From positions 806,001 to 870,000 of the forward strand of contig FSRV01000002.1 in assembly GCA_900142905.1 (NCBI GenBank): DNA of 64,000 nt, given 5' to 3'. Position numbers and translations under genes: made by a program. The stretch is from Burkholderia sp. GAS332. Lineage in GTDB: Bacteria > Pseudomonadota > Gammaproteobacteria > Burkholderiales > Burkholderiaceae. The notes under the pieces are model-generated. The model was not told the DNA's origin, did not search any database, and worked only from the letters and a program-made list of their open reading frames with translations. Positions 52,657-63,000 of this stretch are shown here, piece by piece. How positions within the stretch are numbered: position 1 is the stretch's first letter; every line of letters starts with the position of its first letter.

Positions 52657-54054
52657 ATGCCACAACCCATTCAATCGCCCCCCGCCGACGCAACGACCCA
52701 GCCGAATGCCAAGGCGAGCTCCGTGCGCCGCACGAAAGCCCGCTATCAGATTCTCTCGCTGCTAGCGATCGGTACGATGATCAACTATCTGGACCGCACG
52801 GTGCTCGGCATCGCGGCGCCGCAGTTGACCAAGGAACTCGGCATTAACGCCGCGCTCATGGGGCTGCTGTTCTCCGTGTTCTCGTGGAGCTATGTGGCCT
52901 CGCAGATTCCGGGCGGCCTGTTTCTCGACCGCTTCGGCAGCAGGGTGACGTATTTCCTGTCGATGACCTTCTGGTCGCTGTTCACGCTGGCGCAAGGTCT
53001 CGTGCATGGCATCGGCGCGTTGTTCGTGTTCCGGCTCGGCCTCGGCGTCGCGGAAGCGCCGTGCTTCCCGACCAATAGCCGGGTGGTGGCCACCTGGTTT
53101 CCGCAGAGCGAACGCGCGATGGCGACCGGCACTTACACGGTCGGCGAATATATCGGCCTCGCGTTTTTCAGTCCGTTTCTGTTCATGCTGATGGGCGCGT
53201 TCGGCTGGCGTTCGTTGTTCTACGTGGTGGGCGGCGTGGGCCTCGTGTTCGGCCTGATCTGGTGGGTGTTCTATCGCGAGCCGCACGATCATCCGACAGT
53301 CAATCAGGCGGAGCTCGACTACATCGAAGCAGGTGGCGGTCTGACGCACGGGAAGAAGGACGCCGATATCTCCGGCGCACCGGCGGCAGCGGGTGCAGCC
53401 GGCGGAGCGACGGCTACGGCAAAGGCCGGCTTCGAATGGCGCACCATCGGGCGTCTGCTCAAGCATCGTCAACTGACCGGCATCTGCCTCGGCCAGTTCG
53501 CCGGTAACTCGACGCTGGTGTTCTTCCTCACCTGGTTCCCGACGTATCTCGCCACCGAACGCCATATGGCCTGGCTGAAGATCGGCTTCTTCGCGATCAT
53601 GCCGTTCATTGCCGCGTCGATCGGCGTGATGTTCGGCGGCATCTTCTCCGACTGGCTGCTGCGTCGCGGCAAGTCGCCGAACGTGGCGCGCAAACTGCCG
53701 ATCATTGCCGGCCTGCTGCTCGCGTCGACGATTATTTTGGCCAACTATGTCGAGAGCAACGTGGCGGTGATCGCGATTCTGTCAGTGGCGTTTTTCGCGC
53801 AGGGCATGGCGGCGCTGGGCTGGACGCTGGTCTCGGACATCGCGCCCGACGGCCTGCTTGGTGTGACCGGCGGCATCTTCAACTTTGCCGCCAATCTGGC
53901 CGGCATCGTGACGCCGTTGGTGGTGGGTTTCATCGTCGCGGCGACCGGCTCGTTTGTCGGTGCGCTGGTGTTCATCGGCGCGCTCGCCTTGATCGGTGCG
54001 CTGTCTTACATCTTTATCGTCGGCGATATCAAGCGGATCGTGCTGGTGGATTGA
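52657..54054 (+). CDS. MFS transporter, ACS family (probable quinate/shikimate importer)
   Basis: The 465-residue protein has 12 membrane segments and ACS-family signatures: MINYLDRTVLGIAAPQLTKELG, WSYVASQIPGGLFLDRFGSR (motif A), FRLGLGVAEAPCFPTNSRVVATWFP and GTYTVGEYIGLAF. A Gly/Ala-rich central loop at about 225-250 is typical. The family imports organic anions with protons. It follows aroE by 84 bp and ends the operon before a strong terminator, so it probably brings in the pathway substrate. Confidence 0.85.
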   Translation: MPQPIQSPPADATTQPNAKASSVRRTKARYQILSLLAIGTMINYLDRTVLGIAAPQLTKELGINAALMGLLFSVFSWSYVASQIPGGLFLDRFGSRVTYFLSMTFWSLFTLAQGLVHGIGALFVFRLGLGVAEAPCFPTNSRVVATWFPQSERAMATGTYTVGEYIGLAFFSPFLFMLMGAFGWRSLFYVVGGVGLVFGLIWWVFYREPHDHPTVNQAELDYIEAGGGLTHGKKDADISGAPAAAGAAGGATATAKAGFEWRTIGRLLKHRQLTGICLGQFAGNSTLVFFLTWFPTYLATERHMAWLKIGFFAIMPFIAASIGVMFGGIFSDWLLRRGKSPNVARKLPIIAGLLLASTIILANYVESNVAVIAILSVAFFAQGMAALGWTLVSDIAPDGLLGVTGGIFNFAANLAGIVTPLVVGFIVAATGSFVGALVFIGALALIGALSYIFIVGDIKRIVLVD

Positions 54055-54090
54055 ACCGGATGGTTGGATCCAATGGCCTGATGGAATAGA

Positions 54091-54127
54091 GAAGGGGGAC
54101 GTGGTGATACCACGTCCCCCTTCTTTT
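54091..54127 (+). terminator. Terminator of the aroQ-aroE-MFS operon
   Basis: GAAGGGGGACGTGGT (54091-54105) pairs perfectly with ACCACGTCCCCCTTC (54109-54123) and is followed by TTTTATT, 36 bp after the MFS stop. Confidence 0.88.
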
Positions 54128-54141
54128 ATTGCAGTTCTGCC

Positions 54142-54837
54142 TCAGTCTTCCTTGCGCACGAAACGCAGCACGGCGTCGACGATCATCGCGCGATGACGCG
54201 CACGCAGGCGCGGGTGCGACGGATCGCGGCCGAATGCCGTACCGAAGGTATGGCGATTGCCGACGCGGTGAAAGCACAGCGAGCTGATCATCAAGTGCAG
54301 GTCGATCGCATCGACGTCGCTGCGGAACAGTCCCGCCGCGATGCCGCGCGAGAGCAGATCTTCGATCGTATGAATGACGGTGACGTTGCGGCCTTTGAAG
54401 GACTTCACCTGCTCGACGTACTTCGCGCCGTGAATGTTCTCGATCGTCACGAGGCGGACGAAGTCGCGCTGGCGGTCGTGATAGTCGAACGTGAACTCGA
54501 CCAGCGCGCGCATGCCCTCGATCGGATCGAGTTCGCTGACGTGCAGATCCTGTTCGAGTGCGCGAATGTCGCCGTACACTTTTTCCAGCACAGCCTGGTA
54601 CAACCCTTCCTTACTGCCGAAGTAGTAGTACAGCATGCGCTTGGTCGTGTTCGTACGCTCCGCGATCGCGTCGACGCGCGCACCGGTCAGCCCCATCGCG
54701 GAGAACTCCTGCGTCGCGACGTCGAGGATGTTGCGCTTGGTCTGTTCGGGATCGTACTTGCGTCTGGCGTCCGTACGCGAGGCGTTGGACACGATGCCGG
54801 TGGTATCAGGCTCGGCGGCCTTGCTTCCCTTTTTCAT
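54142..54837 (-). CDS. TetR-family regulator
   Basis: The 231-residue protein has a TetR N-terminal helix-turn-helix (TKRNILDVATQEFSAMGLTGARVDAIAERTNTTKRMLYYYFGSKEGLYQAVL) and a helical ligand domain. It is convergent with the quinate/shikimate operon, 87 bp from the MFS stop. That position and the lack of another regulator suggest it controls that operon from the quiC/aroQ intergenic region (inferred). Confidence 0.82.
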   Translation of the reverse strand: MKKGSKAAEPDTTGIVSNASRTDARRKYDPEQTKRNILDVATQEFSAMGLTGARVDAIAERTNTTKRMLYYYFGSKEGLYQAVLEKVYGDIRALEQDLHVSELDPIEGMRALVEFTFDYHDRQRDFVRLVTIENIHGAKYVEQVKSFKGRNVTVIHTIEDLLSRGIAAGLFRSDVDAIDLHLMISSLCFHRVGNRHTFGTAFGRDPSHPRLRARHRAMIVDAVLRFVRKED

Positions 54838-54931
54838 TGTGTTTTCGAGCGGCAGTGACGGCGCATTCTAGCATGGCCAAACCAGCCTCTGGAGCGGGTC
54901 TCCGGCATAAGCGCCGGCGTATTGAATCGCG

Positions 54932-56233
54932 TCACGGCGTCGACCGGTTCGAGGGGCGCCGGGCGGCGAGTGCGTCGCGCGTCTGCATGGCGGTATAGGT
55001 GAGTTGCGCGGCCGCGAGACCGAGCGCGCCGTAGGTGGGCGTCAGGCCGAAGGCGGCGAACGCGTCGGGCACCGGCCGTTCGCCGGAGATGGCGGCCGCC
55101 AGCAATTCGCCCGAGACCGTGGTGGGCGCCATGCCGTGCCCGCCGAAGCCGACCGCGTACCAGATGCCGTCCGTGCTGCGGCCGATTTGCGGCATCTTGT
55201 GCCGCGCGTAGCTCATCAGGCCGCCCCAGGCGTGCTCGATACGCACGTCGTGCAATTGCGGATAGACCTTCAGCAGATCGCGCCGCAACAGCCGCGCGAT
55301 GATGTCAGGAGAGCGGTCGCGAACCGAGATGCGGCCGCCCCACAGGATGCGTGTGTCGGGCAGCGGGCGATAGTAGTCGAAGGCGAAGCGCGTGTCGTAG
55401 ACGGCGGCGCGGGTGTCCATTGCGTCTTTCAGGCGTGCGCCGAGCGGCTCGGTGGCCATGACGTAGGTGGCGATCGGCAACACCGCGCGTTCGACCCGTG
55501 GATAGACGTTGCGCGCATAACCGCCGCCGGCCATCACGACGTGGCGCGCGTCGAGCGCGCCGTGCGGCGTATGCACCACGAAATCCGAGCCTTCGAGCTC
55601 CAAGCGTACAACGGGCGATTTCTCGTGAATCTGCACGCCCGCGTTAGCCGCGGCACCCGCGACACCGAGCACATATTTCAGCGGATGAAAGTGGAATGCG
55701 TTGCGCTCGAACAGGCCACCGTGATAGCGGCTCGTCTTCAGTTGTGAAGCAAGTTCCGCGGCCGCCACGGGTTCCCACTCGACACCGAACGAATCCCGCA
55801 TCAAGCGCCGTTGCGTCTCGAGCCTTGCCGGTTCGTCGAACCAGTTGGCGAGGATCACGCCGGCATCGGTCACGTCGCAATCGATGCGGTAGCGCCGGAT
55901 ACGCTTCCTCATCAGATCGACGGCGTCGGTTGTCAGCGTATAGAGTTCGCGCGCGCGGGCCGGCCCGAGGGTTTTCAGCAGATCCGCGCAATCGAGGCTG
56001 TAGCCGCCGAACACGAATCCGCCGTTGCGGCCGGAGGCGCCGAAGCCCACCTGCTCGGTTTCGAGGACGGCGACGTCGGTGACGCCGCGCTCGGCGAGCC
56101 CCAACGCCGTGGACAAACCCGCGAGGCCGCCGCCAATGATGCAGACGTTGACGCTGCGCCGGCCGGTTAGCGGCGCGTAAGCGGACGGGTGCCCGTCAGA
56201 GCGGGTCACGGTGGCTTCGTAAAAGCTTTGCAT
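54932..56233 (-). CDS. FAD-dependent amine oxidoreductase (PuuB/DadA-like)
   Basis: The 433-residue protein has the FAD-binding fold start VNVCIIGGGLAGLSTALGLAERG, the ExxxxGxGASGRNGG flavin loop (ETEQVGFGASGRNGG), and the late GGHGMAPTTVSGELLA motif of glycine oxidase/DadA proteins. The closest kind is gamma-glutamylputrescine oxidase (PuuB). It oxidises an amine to an imine with oxygen as acceptor. No puu genes are adjacent. The ATG at 56233 (MQSFYEATV) is chosen because it fits the family. Confidence 0.82.
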   Translation of the reverse strand: MQSFYEATVTRSDGHPSAYAPLTGRRSVNVCIIGGGLAGLSTALGLAERGVTDVAVLETEQVGFGASGRNGGFVFGGYSLDCADLLKTLGPARARELYTLTTDAVDLMRKRIRRYRIDCDVTDAGVILANWFDEPARLETQRRLMRDSFGVEWEPVAAAELASQLKTSRYHGGLFERNAFHFHPLKYVLGVAGAAANAGVQIHEKSPVVRLELEGSDFVVHTPHGALDARHVVMAGGGYARNVYPRVERAVLPIATYVMATEPLGARLKDAMDTRAAVYDTRFAFDYYRPLPDTRILWGGRISVRDRSPDIIARLLRRDLLKVYPQLHDVRIEHAWGGLMSYARHKMPQIGRSTDGIWYAVGFGGHGMAPTTVSGELLAAAISGERPVPDAFAAFGLTPTYGALGLAAAQLTYTAMQTRDALAARRPSNRSTP

Positions 56234-56308
56234 GCGGCTAGGGTAGCGGCAATGGCGCGCCCGCGTCCAGCCATCTGACAATGCTTGCACTTCGAATCGG
56301 TTAGACAG

Positions 56309-56344
56309 AAGGCCGGCATCCGCAAAAAAGCGAATGCCGGCCTT
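56309..56344 (-). terminator. Terminator-like hairpin after the anti-sigma gene
   Basis: AAGGCCGGCAT (56309-56319) pairs with ATGCCGGCCTT (56334-56344), with an inner CGC/GCG stem around an A-rich loop. It lies just downstream of the sigma/anti-sigma operon on the minus strand. There is no T-run. Confidence 0.55.
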
Positions 56345-56365
56345 GTCCGCTGCCGCTGGACCGGT

Positions 56366-57169
56366 TCAGGACACCGGCAGCAACTTGCCGCTAAACACCA
56401 CCGGACCCTTAGGCGCATTGTGATCGGGCGAGCCGCCTGGCGCTTCGATCGAGACCGCCAGCGCCGCGTAGCCCTCAGGCTTTTGCTGACCAGCCGTCAC
56501 CTTGCCGTTGGCGCTGTCCGGCAGCATGCCGAGCGACACCGGATGGCCATTGGCCGGAATGCCCCACAGCTCCATCGCCCGTCCGGCCGGCAAGTCGACC
56601 TTGCCGAGCGGATGCAGCGTCATGGTGGCGTGGGCTTCGTCCCATGCGACCAGCATGACCGGATGCGCGTCCTTGTCATTCAGCACCGCGACATGCGAAA
56701 CGGCCGCTTCGGGTGTTTGCGGCTGTTGCGCAACGGTTGGCGCCGTGGCAGGTGTCGCACCGGACGGCAACAGCGAGCGCACGGCGACCACCACGGCGAC
56801 TGCGGCGAACCCGGTCACGCCGATCGCCCAGCCACGCCAGAACGCGAGGTTATCGAAGAGGCTGCCGGATGGACGCGCAGGTTTTTCGACCACGGTGCGG
56901 GGGTGTGTGACTTCGCGTGCCGCCTCACGTGCCGAGCTCAGGCCGAGCCGCCGCTCGATGGCATCCCACACGGCGGCCGGCGGCATGCGCGGCTCCGCGA
57001 GTTCGGCCAGTGGCGAGATCCGCCGCTGCCATTCTTCGACGGCGTGACGAATCACCGTATCGTGGTCCGCGTACTGCTGGAAGCGGCGCCGAGCGCCACC
57101 ACGCAGCGTGCCGAGCACATACTCGGCGGCCAGCATATCGACCAGCTGAGGATAGCGATGGAGATTCAT
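56366..57169 (-). CDS. Anti-sigma factor (RskA-like)
   Basis: The 267-residue protein starts MNLHRYPQLVDMLAAEYVLG, the anti-sigma-K start, then YVLGTLRGGARRRFQQYADHD and VWDAIERRLG. One membrane segment follows at about 110-135 (GWAIGVTGFAAVAVVVAVRSLL) and a periplasmic domain (MELWGIPANGHPVSLGMLPDS). It should hold the ECF sigma factor at the membrane. I chose ATG at 57169 because GGGAGGTGAG is well spaced; it overlaps the sigma stop by one base. Confidence 0.85.
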   Translation of the reverse strand: MNLHRYPQLVDMLAAEYVLGTLRGGARRRFQQYADHDTVIRHAVEEWQRRISPLAELAEPRMPPAAVWDAIERRLGLSSAREAAREVTHPRTVVEKPARPSGSLFDNLAFWRGWAIGVTGFAAVAVVVAVRSLLPSGATPATAPTVAQQPQTPEAAVSHVAVLNDKDAHPVMLVAWDEAHATMTLHPLGKVDLPAGRAMELWGIPANGHPVSLGMLPDSANGKVTAGQQKPEGYAALAVSIEAPGGSPDHNAPKGPVVFSGKLLPVS

Positions 57170-57738
57170 CACTCACCTCCCAGGCAGGTTTTCAGCTTGG
57201 CAAGGCCGCGCCGTATCCATGATTTGACGGTGCCGAGCGGCACGGTCAGAACGTCGGCGATTTCGCTATGGCTCTGATCGCGCAGGTAGGCGAGCGCAAC
57301 CGCCTGACGCTGCGCTGGGTCCAGTTGCTGCATGCAGCCGGCCAGCAGGCGTGCCTGCAGGCTGACCGCGGTCAGCGCTTCGGGATCCGGATCGCCGCTT
57401 GCCACAAGATCGTCCAACGCATCGCTCCATTCTGTTTCCTGCTTGCTCACCCGCCGCAGGTGATCGAGCGCACGATTCCGGACGATCGCCGACATCCACG
57501 TCATCGGGGCGGACAGTGCGCGGCGGTAATCGCCGGCAAAGCGCCAGATATTGACGAAGCTGTCCTGCAAGACTTCTTCGGCCCACTCGTGCCTGCTCAA
57601 TATACGAAGCGCAAGGCCAAACAGTTTCGGGGCGGCGAGATCATATAGCTCGCGCAGTGCCGCAGCGTCTTCCTTGGCAATGCGTTCGAGCAACTCGGCG
57701 AGGGTTTCCGGCGTCAGTTCTCGAGGATTGGCGGTCAT
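57169..57738 (-). CDS. ECF-type RNA polymerase sigma factor (SigK-like)
   Basis: The 189-residue protein has region 2 (LRELYDLAAPKLFGLALRIL, AEEVLQDSFVNIWRFAGDYR) and region 4 (LDPAQRQAVALAYLRDQSHSEIADVLTVPLGTVKSWIRRGLAKLK). Paired with the anti-sigma gene, it probably belongs to the group controlled by RskA-like proteins, responding to envelope or oxidative stress. The two genes overlap, so amounts are coupled. Its own promoter was not identified. Confidence 0.88.
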   Translation of the reverse strand: MTANPRELTPETLAELLERIAKEDAAALRELYDLAAPKLFGLALRILSRHEWAEEVLQDSFVNIWRFAGDYRRALSAPMTWMSAIVRNRALDHLRRVSKQETEWSDALDDLVASGDPDPEALTAVSLQARLLAGCMQQLDPAQRQAVALAYLRDQSHSEIADVLTVPLGTVKSWIRRGLAKLKTCLGGE

Positions 57739-57823
57739 GGAAAGTGGTGTGGTGAGCGTGCGAGCCTATGTTACGCACTTTCTTCCCGGTCTTATATGTG
57801 GTTTTCCCCCCCAGCGGGCGGCT

Positions 57824-58756
57824 TTAGACGCCCCAGCGCAACACCAGCGGATCGAGCCGCCTCGCGACTTTCAGCAAGCCTGCACGCGTGGCCGGATGCA
57901 TTGGCGGCAATGGATGGCGCACGGCGTCCGATCGAATCACACCGCCTTCTTTCATCAAGGCCTTGCACGACGCGAGGCCGCCCTGGCGGTTTTCGTAGTT
58001 GATGAGCGGCAGCCATGCCTGATAGTGGGCGGCGGCCGTTTCGGTGTCGCCGGCCGCATAGGCGTCGACGATCAAGCGGATGCCGTCCGGGTAGCCGCCA
58101 CCGGTCATCGAACCGGTTGCGCCCGCATCGAGATCGGCCATCAGCGTGATCGCTTCTTCGCCATCCCACGGACCCACCACGGCGTCGCCGCCCAGTTCGA
58201 TCAGCTCGCGCAACTTGTTCGCCGCCTGCGGCACTTCAATCTTGAAGTACGACACGTTCTGCAGTTCGCGGGCCATGCGCGCGAGAAACGGCGCGGACAA
58301 CGCCGTGCCGCTGACCGGCGCATCCTGGATCATGATCGGAATCCCGATGGCATCGGAGACCGTGCGATAGAACTCATCGATGCCGCGCTCACCAATGCGG
58401 ATCGTTGCGCCGTGGTACGGCGGCATGATCATCACCATCGCGGCGCCCGCAGCTTGCGCGCTGCGGCTGCGTTCAGCGCATAGGTGCGAGCTGAAATGCG
58501 TGGTCGTGACGATCACCGGCACGCGACCCGCGACGTGTTCAAGCACCAGGTGCATCAGCGTGTTGCGCTCGTCGTCGGATAGCGCGAACTGCTCGGAGAA
58601 GTTCGCCAGAATGCACAGGCCGTTGGAACCCGCATCGATCATGAAATCGATGCAGCGTTTCTGGCCATCCAGGTCGAGCCGGCCGGCCTCGTCGAAGATG
58701 GTCGGCGCGACGGGGAACACGCCGCGCAATGGAGCAGGGTTGGGTGTTTGGGTCAT
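57824..58756 (-). CDS. DHDPS/NAL-family dehydratase, probable L-2-keto-3-deoxyarabonate dehydratase
   Basis: The 310-residue protein has the DHDPS-family barrel with Schiff-base lysine in YFKIEVPQAANKL, the Tyr in MPPYHGATIRIG, and the substrate loop TTTHFSSH. DAGSNGLCILANFSEQF and GPWDGEEAITLMADLDAGATGSMTGGGYPDG match my recollection of L-2-keto-3-deoxyarabonate dehydratase (arabinose route to 2-oxoglutarate semialdehyde). No other arabinose genes are in the window. A related 2-keto-3-deoxy acid substrate is possible. Confidence 0.75.
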   Translation of the reverse strand: MTQTPNPAPLRGVFPVAPTIFDEAGRLDLDGQKRCIDFMIDAGSNGLCILANFSEQFALSDDERNTLMHLVLEHVAGRVPVIVTTTHFSSHLCAERSRSAQAAGAAMVMIMPPYHGATIRIGERGIDEFYRTVSDAIGIPIMIQDAPVSGTALSAPFLARMARELQNVSYFKIEVPQAANKLRELIELGGDAVVGPWDGEEAITLMADLDAGATGSMTGGGYPDGIRLIVDAYAAGDTETAAAHYQAWLPLINYENRQGGLASCKALMKEGGVIRSDAVRHPLPPMHPATRAGLLKVARRLDPLVLRWGV

Positions 58757-58916
58757 AGCGATGTGCGTTGTGCTGAGGTGAGGGGACGACGTGATGAGGC
58801 GTGGGTTTTTGAGTGTCTCCGCAACTGACTATACGGCGGCGTGCGTGGCGGGTATATTGAATAGTTTCCATCTTGTGATCGCTTTTACGACTCACCTCGT
58901 GGGTTCGCGGCAAGCC

Positions 58917-59888
58917 ATGAAAGACACCCTGAACGTTCTGCTGTCGAGACTGCGCATGAAGCAACTGCAATTGCTGATCGCGCTCGACGACCACACGTCG
59001 CTGCACAAAGCAGCCGGCGCGATGTCGATGACGCAATCGGCTGCCAGCAAGGCGTTACAGGAGCTGGAGTCGATGCTCGAGGCGCCGCTCTTCGAGCGCT
59101 CGAAGAGCGGCATGATCCCGAACCAGCTTGGTCACTGCGTGATCCGCTACGCGCGGCTCGTGGCGACGGACCTCACCGCGCTGTGCCAGGACGTCGCCGA
59201 GATACGCTCGGGGCGCGGCGGCCGTCTCGCGATCGGGGCGATCATGGGCGCGATTCCCGAATGCGTCGTGCCGGCGCTGAATGATCTGCATGCCGGGCAG
59301 CCGGGCCTGTCGATCGAAGTGGTGGAAGATACGAGCGCGCGCATGCTGCTGCAACTCGACGAAGGCCGGCTCGATCTGGTGATCGGCCGTGCGGCAGTCG
59401 CCGCCGATCCGTCGAAGTACCACTACCATCCGCTCGATGACGAGCCGCTATCCGTGGTGGTGGGTTACGAGCATCCGTCCTTGGCCAGGAAGGAAGTGAC
59501 ACTGCGCGATCTGGCCGGTCACCGCTGGGTGATGTATCCGTCGCATATGCCCTTGCACGCGTTGCTCGAACGCGAGATGGATCTGGCGGGGCTCGAGATG
59601 CCGGACAACCCGATCTCGACCGCGTCCACCTTTGTGACAGTCGCGTTACTGCAAAATAGTGTCGATCTGGTTTCACTTTTGCCGACCGCGATCGCGGCGT
59701 TGTTCGCCAGGCAAAAAATGTTGCGTCTCGTGCCGGTCAAATTGAAGTCGCCTTCGCAAACCTTCGGCGTGGTCACGCGCAAAGGCGGCGTGCTGTCGCC
59801 GCCGGCTGAGCAATTCATTGCGTTGTTGCGAGGACGAAAGGTGGGGCAGGCGGAGAGTCAGGTGATGCAGAAGCAAAAAACCGCCTGA
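58917..59888 (+). CDS. LysR-family regulator (GbpR-like)
   Basis: The 323-residue protein has a LysR helix-turn-helix (LQLLIALDDHTSLHKAAGAMSMTQSAASKALQELESMLEAPLFERSKSGMIPN) and a substrate-binding half. The start MKDTLNVLLSRLRMKQLQLL and the body resemble GbpR-type regulators of sugar metabolism. It is divergent from the keto-acid dehydratase with 160 bp between starts, so it probably controls that gene in response to a sugar or sugar acid. Confidence 0.8.
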   Translation: MKDTLNVLLSRLRMKQLQLLIALDDHTSLHKAAGAMSMTQSAASKALQELESMLEAPLFERSKSGMIPNQLGHCVIRYARLVATDLTALCQDVAEIRSGRGGRLAIGAIMGAIPECVVPALNDLHAGQPGLSIEVVEDTSARMLLQLDEGRLDLVIGRAAVAADPSKYHYHPLDDEPLSVVVGYEHPSLARKEVTLRDLAGHRWVMYPSHMPLHALLEREMDLAGLEMPDNPISTASTFVTVALLQNSVDLVSLLPTAIAALFARQKMLRLVPVKLKSPSQTFGVVTRKGGVLSPPAEQFIALLRGRKVGQAESQVMQKQKTA

Positions 59889-60084
59889 AACTAGCGTTTT
59901 TTCGACTTACGAAAGACATCCAATATCTCACGCCATGCGGTGCTCCGCCATGCCCCATGCAGAGGTGTTGCTGCGGCGACACTCTCGGGTAAATCCGAAC
60001 CGATTGCAGGCGCGTTTTCCGCGCTACACTTGATCGAAGGTGCGCCGAATTGAAGAGCATGGCGCACGCTCGGGGAGAGCAGCC

Positions 60085-63000
60085 ATGAATCGGCCACTGG
60101 TTCGGTTACCGCTTCGCACGACTGGCACGGCGCCCGTCAGGAAGTGGCTCAAATGGGGGCTGGCAGCGGCGTTTCTGCTCGCGCTGGCTTTCGCGGCGCG
60201 CTTTATGCAGGTCGAGATCGAAACATCGCGACTGCAGGCGCGCTATCTCTCCGAACTCACGCGCGACGTAGGTTTCTCCGTCGAGAACGGTCCAAGTCAT
60301 TCCATCCGCTTTCCTCAGGCAGACAAAGGCCCCTACGACAGCCGCCTCGGCTACGCGTTGCTGCCGTCGTTCCAGAAGCGATTGCTCGAACGCGGGTTTG
60401 AAATCAGCGCACAGTCGCGCGATTCCGAACGGATGCTGTCGCTGGCCGATAACGGTCTATTTATTCCTTACGCCGAAAAAGATCAGGCGGGGCTGCAACT
60501 CTTCGACGGTACCGGCGCGCCGCTCTTTGGTGCACAGTTTCCGGGCCGCGTTTATGACAGTTTCGATTCGATCCCGCCGCTGGTCGTCAATTCGCTGTTG
60601 TTTATCGAAGACCGCTATCTGCTCGATCCGGATCAGCCGAACCGCAATCCGGCGATCGACTGGGGACGCTTTAGCCGCGCGCTAGTCGACCAGGGCGCGC
60701 GCGTGTTCAACCGGCATCAGTCGACGCCCGGCGGCAGCACGCTCGCTACGCAGATCGAGAAGTTCCGTCACTCGGCGGACGGGCGCACGGCAACGCCGCC
60801 GGAAAAATTGCGGCAAATCGCATCGGCCTCCGTACGCGCCTATCTGAATGGCCCGCAGACGATGCCCGCGCGCCAGCAGATCGTCGTTCACTATCTCAAC
60901 TCGGTGCCGCTTGCCGCGCAACCGGGTATCGGCGAAATCAATGGGATTGGCGACGGTCTGGCCGCCTGGTATGGTCGCGATTTCAACGACGTCAACCGCA
61001 TTCTCAAAGCGCCGTCGACCGAAGAGAATCTGGCGGAGCAGGGCGAGGCGTTTCGCCAGGTGCTGTCACTGATGATCGCGCAGCGGGCGCCGTCGTATTT
61101 GCTGAATCACGGCTATACCGAACTCGATCGTCTGACGGATAGCTATTTACGGCTGCTGGCGACCGGTGGCGTCATTTCGATTCCGCTGCGCGATGCTGCG
61201 CTGTCCGCGCAAGTGGATCTGCGCCACGCGTCGCACAAAACGCAGAACCCGGACTCGTACGTGTCGCGCAAGGCCGTCACGTCGATGCGCTCGCATCTGT
61301 TGGCGGCGCTCGGCATTCCGAGTTTCTATGAACTCGACCGGCTCGACTTGCAGGCGAAAGGCACGCTCAACAACGCTGTGCAGCAGGCCGTGAGTGAACG
61401 CCTCGCCGCCGCCGCGACGCGCGATGGCGCGCAAGCCGCCGGGATCGTCGGCTATGAAATGCTGCGCCCCGCCGACGATCCGTCGAAAATCGCCTATAGC
61501 TTCACGCTGTTCGAACGGCGTGACGGCGCGAACCTCGTGCGGGTGCAAACCGACAGCGTCAACCAGCCGTTCGACATCAACTCCGGCGCGCGGCTGAATC
61601 TCGGGTCGACCGCGAAGATGCGTACTGTGGTGACATATTTGCAGATCGTCTCCGACCTGCATGCGCGTTATGGCTCGATGAGCATACCGGAACTGAAAGC
61701 CGTGAAGCCCGATCCGAACGATCAGCTTACGCGCTGGGCGCTCGATTATCTGACGCATACCCCGGATCGCTCACTGCAAGCCATGCTTGATGCTGCTGTG
61801 GAACGCAAATACTCGGCGAGCCCGGGTGAAACGTTCTATACGGGCGGCGGTGCGCAGACCTTCAACAACTTCGACTCCGACGACAACAGCCGTATTCTGA
61901 CCGTGCACCGCGCCTTCCAGCATTCGGTGAATCTGGTGTTCGTGCGGCTGATGCGCGATATCGTCCACTACGAGATGGTGCAGACCACTGGACCATCGTC
62001 GCAATGGTTGGGCGATCCGGCAATCCGCAAGATGTATCTCACGCGTTTCGCCGATCAGGAAAGCCGTGTGTACATGAATCGTTTCTACACGAAGTACCAC
62101 GGCAAAGCGCCCGAACAGCAGTTGGCCTTGCTGCTGCTCGGCGTGCGCAAATCGCCGCCTAAGGTGGCGACGGTGTTGCGCAGCGTCGCACCGGATGAAT
62201 CGAATGCGTGGTTCAACGCGAAGATGCGGGCCGCGTTGAAGAACACGCCGGCGGCCTCCATGCTGGACGATGAGGATCTGGGGGACCTGTACGATAAGTA
62301 TGCGATCGACCGCTTCAATCTGAACGATCGCGGCTACATTTCGAGCGTGCATCCGCTGGAACTGTGGACGCTCAACTATCTGCGCGCCCATCCCGATGCG
62401 ACGCTCGAGCAGATCGAAAACGCGAGCCGCGACGTGCGTCTGTCGACGTATTCCTGGCTCTTCAAGACCCGCTATCACGCTACCCAGGATCGCCGCATCA
62501 AACGGATGGTTGAACTGCGCGCGTACGATGCGATCGGCAAGTCGTGGCAGGCGCTCGGTTATCCGTTCGCGACGCTCACGCCGTCGTATGCGGCAGCGAT
62601 TGGCGCGTCCGGCGACCGGCCGGCCGCGCTCGCGCAACTGATCGGCGTGATTGCCAACGACGGCAACAAGGTGCCGACCGAAACCCTCACGCAACTCGAC
62701 TTCGCGAACAATACGCCATACGAAACGCATTTCCAGCGTGCGGCCGTGGCGCCACAGCAGCAGATTTCGCCGGAGATCGCCGGGGTAGTGAAGGGGCTGT
62801 TGCGCGATGTTGTATTAGGCGGCACGGCTAAGCGTCTCGCCCAAGGCATGACGTTCCCTGATGGTCAGACACTTGAGATCTACGGCAAGACCGGTACAGG
62901 CGATCAGCGCTTCAATGTGTGGGCCAAAGGCGCGCGCCTGATCGAGTCGCGCAAGGTGAACCGCAGCGCAACCTTCGTGTTTGTGATGGGAGATCGCTTC

